Shown here piece after piece: positions 1-5,037 of a stretch of DNA of 5,037 bases. Source of the stretch: Desulfobacteraceae bacterium UBA2230 (lineage in GTDB: Bacteria > Desulfobacterota > Desulfobacteria > Desulfobacterales > Desulfosarcinaceae). A program made the position numbers and the translations under genes. The stretch covers positions 1,259 through 6,295 of the forward strand of contig DDYQ01000063.1 in the NCBI GenBank assembly GCA_002348005.1. The letters are read 5' to 3'. A model generated the notes under the pieces. It did no database searches. It saw only the letters and a program-made list of their open reading frames with translations, and was not told where the DNA came from. Position 1 is the first letter of the stretch; each line of letters opens with the position of its first letter.

Positions 1-420
<420 letters not shown>

Positions 421-427
421 CGGGCGG

Positions 428-456
428 CTGAAAGCGGAGAAATTCACCGATACGAT
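428..456 (+). promoter_or_regulatory. Weak candidate sigma-70-type promoter for the NifU-like gene
   Basis: CTGAAA at 428-433 and TACGAT at 451-456 are separated by 17 bp. Each matches its consensus hexamer at four of six positions. It would place transcription start about 70 nt before the ATG at 534. In a 113-bp gap such a match can arise by chance, and the gene could equally be read through from tgt, since I see no terminator between them. This is a suggestion only. Confidence 0.2.
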
Positions 457-533
457 CCAAGGTCTTTCACGCTCCTCCGGCCATTACGGGTCAGCAATGT
501 TGGACGGCGCTGAAATCAAGAAAGGGGAAAATA

Positions 534-755
534 ATGAAAGAACGTGTGCAGGCAGCCATCGAAAAAATCCGCCCCATGCTCAAGGCCGACGGCGGCGATG
601 TGCAACTGGTGGATGTGAGCGACGACGGAGTGGTGCAGGTTCGCCTGAAAGGCGCCTGTTCCGGATGCCCCATGTCGCAGATGACCCTTAAAAACGGCAT
701 TGAAAGGATCATCAAACAGGAAGTGCCCGAGGTAAAGACCGTCAAATCGGTCTGA
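534..755 (+). CDS. Stand-alone NifU C-terminal-domain (Nfu-type) iron-sulfur scaffold/carrier protein
   Basis: This is a complete 73-residue protein made only of a NifU C-terminal (Nfu) domain. Such domains assemble or carry a [4Fe-4S] cluster, usually on a dimer that shares two CxxC motifs, and deliver it to apo-enzymes in the cytoplasm. The N-terminal helix leads into the hallmark IRPMLKADGGDVQLVDV (residues 12-28). A beta strand follows, then KGACSGCPMS with Cys42 and Cys45, then the C-terminal helix (TLKNGIERIIKQEVPEV). The length is typical of short archaeal/deltaproteobacterial-type Nfu proteins, which lack the N-terminal scaffold and ferredoxin-like parts of full NifU. The start is supported by AGGGG at 523-527, six bases before ATG. 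A strong terminator hairpin lies just downstream. I left the symbol empty because nfuA normally implies a longer protein with an A-type domain. Which enzymes it serves is unknown; the tgt neighbour itself uses zinc, not Fe-S. Confidence 0.93.
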   Translation: MKERVQAAIEKIRPMLKADGGDVQLVDVSDDGVVQVRLKGACSGCPMSQMTLKNGIERIIKQEVPEVKTVKSV

Positions 756-785
756 TCGGCGGAATAGCGTACCCAACCGAATCCG

Positions 786-817
786 CGGCGCCGTCTTCGA
801 TACGGCGCCGTTTTTCT
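786..817 (+). terminator. Rho-independent terminator after the NifU-like gene
   Basis: CGGCGCCGT (786-794) and ACGGCGCCG (802-810) form a perfect 9-bp, almost all G/C stem with a 7-nt loop. Five T residues follow at once (811-815), then CTT. It sits 31 bp past the stop codon of the NifU-like gene. There is no T-run on the other side, so it acts only for + strand transcription. It makes co-transcription of the downstream kinase with tgt/NifU unlikely. Confidence 0.87.
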
Positions 818-980
818 TGCCGGCATCGAAATCCCCACCCGTCTGCCAGGTACTTCATACCCTGGGCCGGCCCGGCACCAGCCGCCTTCACCTTTCAGCG
901 GCGTGAAAACATGGGTGTTGCCGATCGGGTGCAGGGTTTGCTAAGCTCCACGCATCCCTCAACCCAGCCGAGGCACACCC
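818..980 (+). other. Non-coding leader region upstream of the histidine kinase
   Basis: This 163-bp stretch between the terminator and the kinase start has no convincing gene. It should hold the promoter of the two-component operon, but I find no good -35/-10 pair and no clear -24/-12 (TGGCAC/TTGC) sigma-54 element. It contains a short imperfect hairpin: CCAGGTA at 846-852 pairs with TACCCTGG at 858-865, with one bulged C and a 5-nt loop. The palindrome GGGCCGGCCC follows at 864-873. No T-run follows, so this is not a terminator; an operator or leader structure is possible but unproven. GAGG at 970-973, seven bases before the kinase ATG, is the likely ribosome binding site. Confidence 0.45.
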
Positions 981-3749
981 ATGCGCTTTTTTCGTTTTTT
1001 GGCCGATCTGCGGATCCGGCACAAGCTGCTGCTGGCCTACTCGGCCGTTTTCATCCTCTCGCTGACCCTGGGAAACGGCTTCATCTATCAATCGGTGCGG
1101 CGCACGATCGAATTCAACATCGAAAGCGAGCTGAAAAACACCACCACCACCATACTCAATATGGTGAACAACGCCGCCCAGCTCTCCATCAAAAACTACC
1201 TGCGCGCCATCGCCGAAAAAAACCGCGATGTGGCCCAATACTACTACAATCTTTATCGGAACGGCGAACTGACCGAAGCGGAGGCGATCGAAAGAGCCCG
1301 CAAGGTGCTCCTCAGCCAGACCATCGGCAAGACCGGTTACATCTACTGCCTCGACAGCCACGGAATCATCGTCAACCATCCCCATCAGGATCTGATGGGT
1401 GCCGATTTATCGGAGCACGCCTTTATCCGGGACCAGCAGGAGCGCAAAATCGGCTACGTTGAATACGACTGGAAGAATCCTTCGGAGACCAGGGTGCGCG
1501 CCAAGGCGCTCTACATGACCTATTTCAAACCGTGGGACTGGATCATTTCGGCCTCCTCCTACCGCGATGAGTTCAATTCCCTGGTCAATGTGGACGATTT
1601 TCGCGACAGCATTCTCTCGCTGCAATTCGGCGAAACCGGCTATTCCTATGTCATGGATGTGCAGGGCAACCTGGTGGTTCATCCCAAGCTGGAGGGCAGC
1701 AATATCCTCAAGGAGCGCGACGCCAACGGGCGCTTTTTCATCAAGGAACTGATCGAAAAGGGCAGCGGTAAAATTCTCTACGCCTGGAAAAATCCGGACG
1801 AAGCCAGCCATCGCGAGAAACTCGTCATTTTCAACTATATCCCCGAATTCGAGTGGATCGTGGCCAGTTCGAGTTATCTGGATGAATTCTACGCGCCGCT
1901 GAGGACCGTGGAACGCATTTTCGTTTTTAACGTCGCCATTCTGGTTCTGCTCGTGCCGCTGCTGACCCTCTGGATCAGTTCGAGCATCACCAACCCCCTG
2001 CAGGAGCTGATGCAGCGGTTCGCGCAGGCGGCCAAGGGCGACATTTCGGTGCGCATGGAGCGGCGCCGCAAAGATGAAGTCGGCCTGCTGGCCGCCTATT
2101 TCAATACCTTCATGCAGCAGCTGGAGCAGTCCAGCGCTGACTTGAAAAATGAAATCGAAGTGCGCAAGAAGGCCGAGGCGGCCATCCGCAAGAGCGAGGC
2201 CAAGTACCGCGAACTGGTTCAGAATGCCAACAGCATCATTCTGCGCATCGACACGCGCGGCAGGATCACCTTCTTCAACGAATTTGCCCAGGCTTTTTTC
2301 GGCTACAGTGAAATGGATATTCTCGGACGCACCAGCATGGGCATCATCATACCCGAAAACGATTCCGAAGGACGTCCCATGCAGGCCCGGCTGGACCAGA
2401 TCGCCCGCTTCCCGGAACAGCACGGCTACTACGAGATGGAAAACATCCGCTGCAACCAGGAGCGGGTATGGGTCGCCTGGACCAACAAGGCCGTTCGGGA
2501 CAGCGCCGGGCAAATCATTGAATACCTGTGCATCGGGCACGACATCACCGAAGCCAAGAAGAGCCAGCAGGCCATGGCGCACATGCGCGGCTACCTGCAA
2601 AAAATCGTGGACGCCATGCCTTCCACCCTGGTGGGTGTCGATCTGACCGGCCACATCACCCAGTGGAACCAGGAGGCGCAGAAGACGACCGGTATCTCCG
2701 AATCAATGGCCCACGGTCGGGCAGTGGAGGATGTCATGCCGGGCCTGCGGCCGCACGTGGAGATGGTGCGACAGGCAATAGCCCAGGAGAGCACCATGAA
2801 GGTGGAGAAGGTGCCGCACCCGTGCATAGCGGAGCAGCGCTTCGCCGATATCGTGGTGTACCCGATCGTGGTGGATCGAATGGAAGGCGTGGTGATCCGG
2901 GTGGATGACGTGACCGCCCGTGTGCGCATGGAGAACATGATGGTTCAGACCGAGAAAATGATGTCGGTCGGAGGTCTTGCCGCCGGCATGGCGCACGAGA
3001 TCAACAATCCGCTGGGAACCATGATGCAGAATGCCCAGAATATCGTCCGGCGGATATCGCCGGAGCTTCCCCGCAACAGGATCGTCGCCGAACAATGCGG
3101 CATCGCGCTGGAGAAAGTAATCGATTACCTGGTCCGGCGGCAGATTTTTTCGCTGCTCGAAGGCATACGTATTTCGGGTCAGAAGGCATCCGAAATCGTG
3201 GAGAATATGCTCAATTTCAGCCGTAAGAGCGAATCGCGCAAGGAGCCGGTGGCGCTGGCCGACCTGCTGGATAAGACCGTCTCCCTGGCGGCCCACGATT
3301 ACGATCTCAAAAAGAAGTACGATTTTCGCCGCATTCGGATCGAACGCCATTTTGACGCCCGCCTGGCGCCGGTGCCCTGTGTGGGCACCGAAATCGAACA
3401 GGTTATCCTGAACCTGCTGCGCAACGCCGCCCAGGCCATGTCCGAAAAAGAGAAAACCGATCAGGCGCCCACCATCATCCTGCGGCTCTATCGGGAAAAC
3501 GATATGGCCGTGATCGAGCTGCAGGACAACGGTCCGGGAATGCCCGCTCTGGAACACAAGCGGGTCTTCGAACCGTTCTACACGACCAAGGATGTGGGCA
3601 TCGGGACGGGGCTGGGATTGTCGGTCTCCTACTTTATCGTGACCAACAACCACAACGGATCGATGGAGGTGCGGTCGGAACCGGGCCAGGGGGCGACGTT
3701 CATCGTCCGGCTGCCGCTGGAAAAAGATGCCGCCAGCCGCGCCGCATGA
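981..3749 (+). CDS. Membrane-bound sensor histidine kinase, double Cache-HAMP-PAS-PAS-HisKA-HATPase
   Basis: This complete 922-residue sensor kinase starts at ATG 981 (GAGG seven bases upstream) and stops with TGA at 3747-3749. Order of parts: TM1 about residues 16-36. Two Cache modules outside the membrane follow, with GKTGYIYCLDSHG near 116-128 and GETGYSYVMDVQG near 217-229, each followed by a WKNP and an SSY-x-DEF block. TM2 is about 313-336, HAMP about 337-385, then a coiled coil. Two PAS domains lie at about 405-525 and 538-648. The DHp has the H-box AHEINNPL with phospho-acceptor His672 and an extra segment before NMLNFSRK (742-749). The catalytic domain has the N-box NLLRNA (811-816), G1 box DNGPGMP (849-855), F-box FEPFYTTK (863-870) and G2 box GTGLGLS (875-881). 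All residues needed for ATP binding and autophosphorylation appear present, so the enzyme should be active. Related Cache domains bind small organic acids or amino acids; the ligand here is unknown. Its partner is almost certainly the response regulator 90 bp downstream. Confidence 0.96.
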   Translation: MRFFRFLADLRIRHKLLLAYSAVFILSLTLGNGFIYQSVRRTIEFNIESELKNTTTTILNMVNNAAQLSIKNYLRAIAEKNRDVAQYYYNLYRNGELTEAEAIERARKVLLSQTIGKTGYIYCLDSHGIIVNHPHQDLMGADLSEHAFIRDQQERKIGYVEYDWKNPSETRVRAKALYMTYFKPWDWIISASSYRDEFNSLVNVDDFRDSILSLQFGETGYSYVMDVQGNLVVHPKLEGSNILKERDANGRFFIKELIEKGSGKILYAWKNPDEASHREKLVIFNYIPEFEWIVASSSYLDEFYAPLRTVERIFVFNVAILVLLVPLLTLWISSSITNPLQELMQRFAQAAKGDISVRMERRRKDEVGLLAAYFNTFMQQLEQSSADLKNEIEVRKKAEAAIRKSEAKYRELVQNANSIILRIDTRGRITFFNEFAQAFFGYSEMDILGRTSMGIIIPENDSEGRPMQARLDQIARFPEQHGYYEMENIRCNQERVWVAWTNKAVRDSAGQIIEYLCIGHDITEAKKSQQAMAHMRGYLQKIVDAMPSTLVGVDLTGHITQWNQEAQKTTGISESMAHGRAVEDVMPGLRPHVEMVRQAIAQESTMKVEKVPHPCIAEQRFADIVVYPIVVDRMEGVVIRVDDVTARVRMENMMVQTEKMMSVGGLAAGMAHEINNPLGTMMQNAQNIVRRISPELPRNRIVAEQCGIALEKVIDYLVRRQIFSLLEGIRISGQKASEIVENMLNFSRKSESRKEPVALADLLDKTVSLAAHDYDLKKKYDFRRIRIERHFDARLAPVPCVGTEIEQVILNLLRNAAQAMSEKEKTDQAPTIILRLYRENDMAVIELQDNGPGMPALEHKRVFEPFYTTKDVGIGTGLGLSVSYFIVTNNHNGSMEVRSEPGQGATFIVRLPLEKDAASRAA

Positions 3750-3830
3750 TCGACTGTCTGCGTTCGGCAGCGGCTTCATCTGAAGTCATCGACGTGAGTG
3801 AATCTTACAACCTTATCGCCTTATGAATCC

Positions 3831-3839
3831 GGGAAAACC
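3831..3839 (+). promoter_or_regulatory. Ribosome binding site deciding the response-regulator start
   Basis: GGGA at 3831-3834 lies five bases before ATG 3840. An in-frame GTG at 3798 (just after an in-frame TGA at 3795-3797) could add 14 residues, but it has no good Shine-Dalgarno sequence. The added stretch is also not needed for the REC fold, which begins with TVLLIDDD about ten residues after the ATG. ATG 3840 is therefore preferred. Confidence 0.55.

Positions 3840-5037
<1,198 letters not shown>

Noticed and set aside
918..947. TTGCCG-N18-TAAGCT as a promoter for the kinase
   Set aside because: Four and three of six consensus matches with an 18-bp spacer are not better than chance in this region.
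1139..1152. ACC trinucleotide run near the kinase N-terminus
   Set aside because: Four or so codons for Thr in the coding frame; too short to count as a meaningful repeat.
911..1462. Plus-strand open frame of 183 codons overlapping the kinase start
   Set aside because: Overlaps the kinase N-terminus in another frame, has Arg/His/Pro/Ser-biased composition, and shows no domain.
1407..2654. Minus-strand open frame of 415 codons within the kinase gene
   Set aside because: It lies wholly antisense to a kinase with unbroken family motifs. Its translation is rich in His, Gly and Val without recognisable domains, as expected of an antisense shadow in GC-rich coding DNA.
3758..3770. CTGC-loop-GCAG hairpin between kinase and regulator as a terminator
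   Set aside because: Only four base pairs and no T-run; it should not stop transcription between the two genes.
2703..3779. Minus-strand open frame of 358 codons over the kinase C-terminal half
   Set aside because: Antisense shadow of the PAS2/HisKA/HATPase coding region; His/Asp-rich composition and no known motif.

Overview
The window looks like chromosomal DNA of a GC-rich Gram-negative bacterium. The best guess is a sulfate-reducing-type Desulfobacterota (former Deltaproteobacteria). That placement rests on protein style: a double-Cache/PAS histidine kinase with a lengthened DHp region, paired with a sigma-54 activator whose PAS domain carries a CPWC motif. It is an inference from recalled family resemblance, not a search result. 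All genes lie on the + strand. The long minus-strand and alternate-frame reading frames over the kinase and regulator are GC-driven shadows.

Left part (1-817): the 3' end of tgt (queuine/preQ1 tRNA-ribosyltransferase), with its nucleophilic Asp and complete zinc site. A 113-bp gap follows, then a complete 73-codon gene for a stand-alone NifU C-terminal-type iron-sulfur scaffold or carrier with its CxxC. A perfect 9-bp GC-rich hairpin with a T-run ends this unit and separates it from the signalling genes.

Right part (818-5037): a non-coding leader of about 160 bp, then a two-component system. The first gene is a complete 922-residue membrane histidine kinase: TM, two tandem Cache modules, TM, HAMP, PAS, PAS, DHp with His672, then the HATPase domain. 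After 90 bp comes an NtrC-family response regulator: REC with Asp59, a long coiled coil, a cysteine-bearing PAS, then a sigma-54 AAA+ domain with Walker A. The window cuts the regulator off just after the ELFGHE stretch, so GAFTGA, Walker B and the DNA-binding domain are not visible.

Expected working: the kinase senses a small molecule outside the cytoplasm through its Cache pair, integrates cytoplasmic input through two PAS domains, and phosphorylates Asp59 of the regulator. The regulator then activates sigma-54 promoters, possibly modulated by its own PAS domain. Neither ligand nor target genes can be read from this window. I see no mobile element, CRISPR array, RNA gene or obviously new system. 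The most noteworthy points are the Cys-rich PAS inside the regulator, the DHp insertion and the Cache duplication in the kinase.
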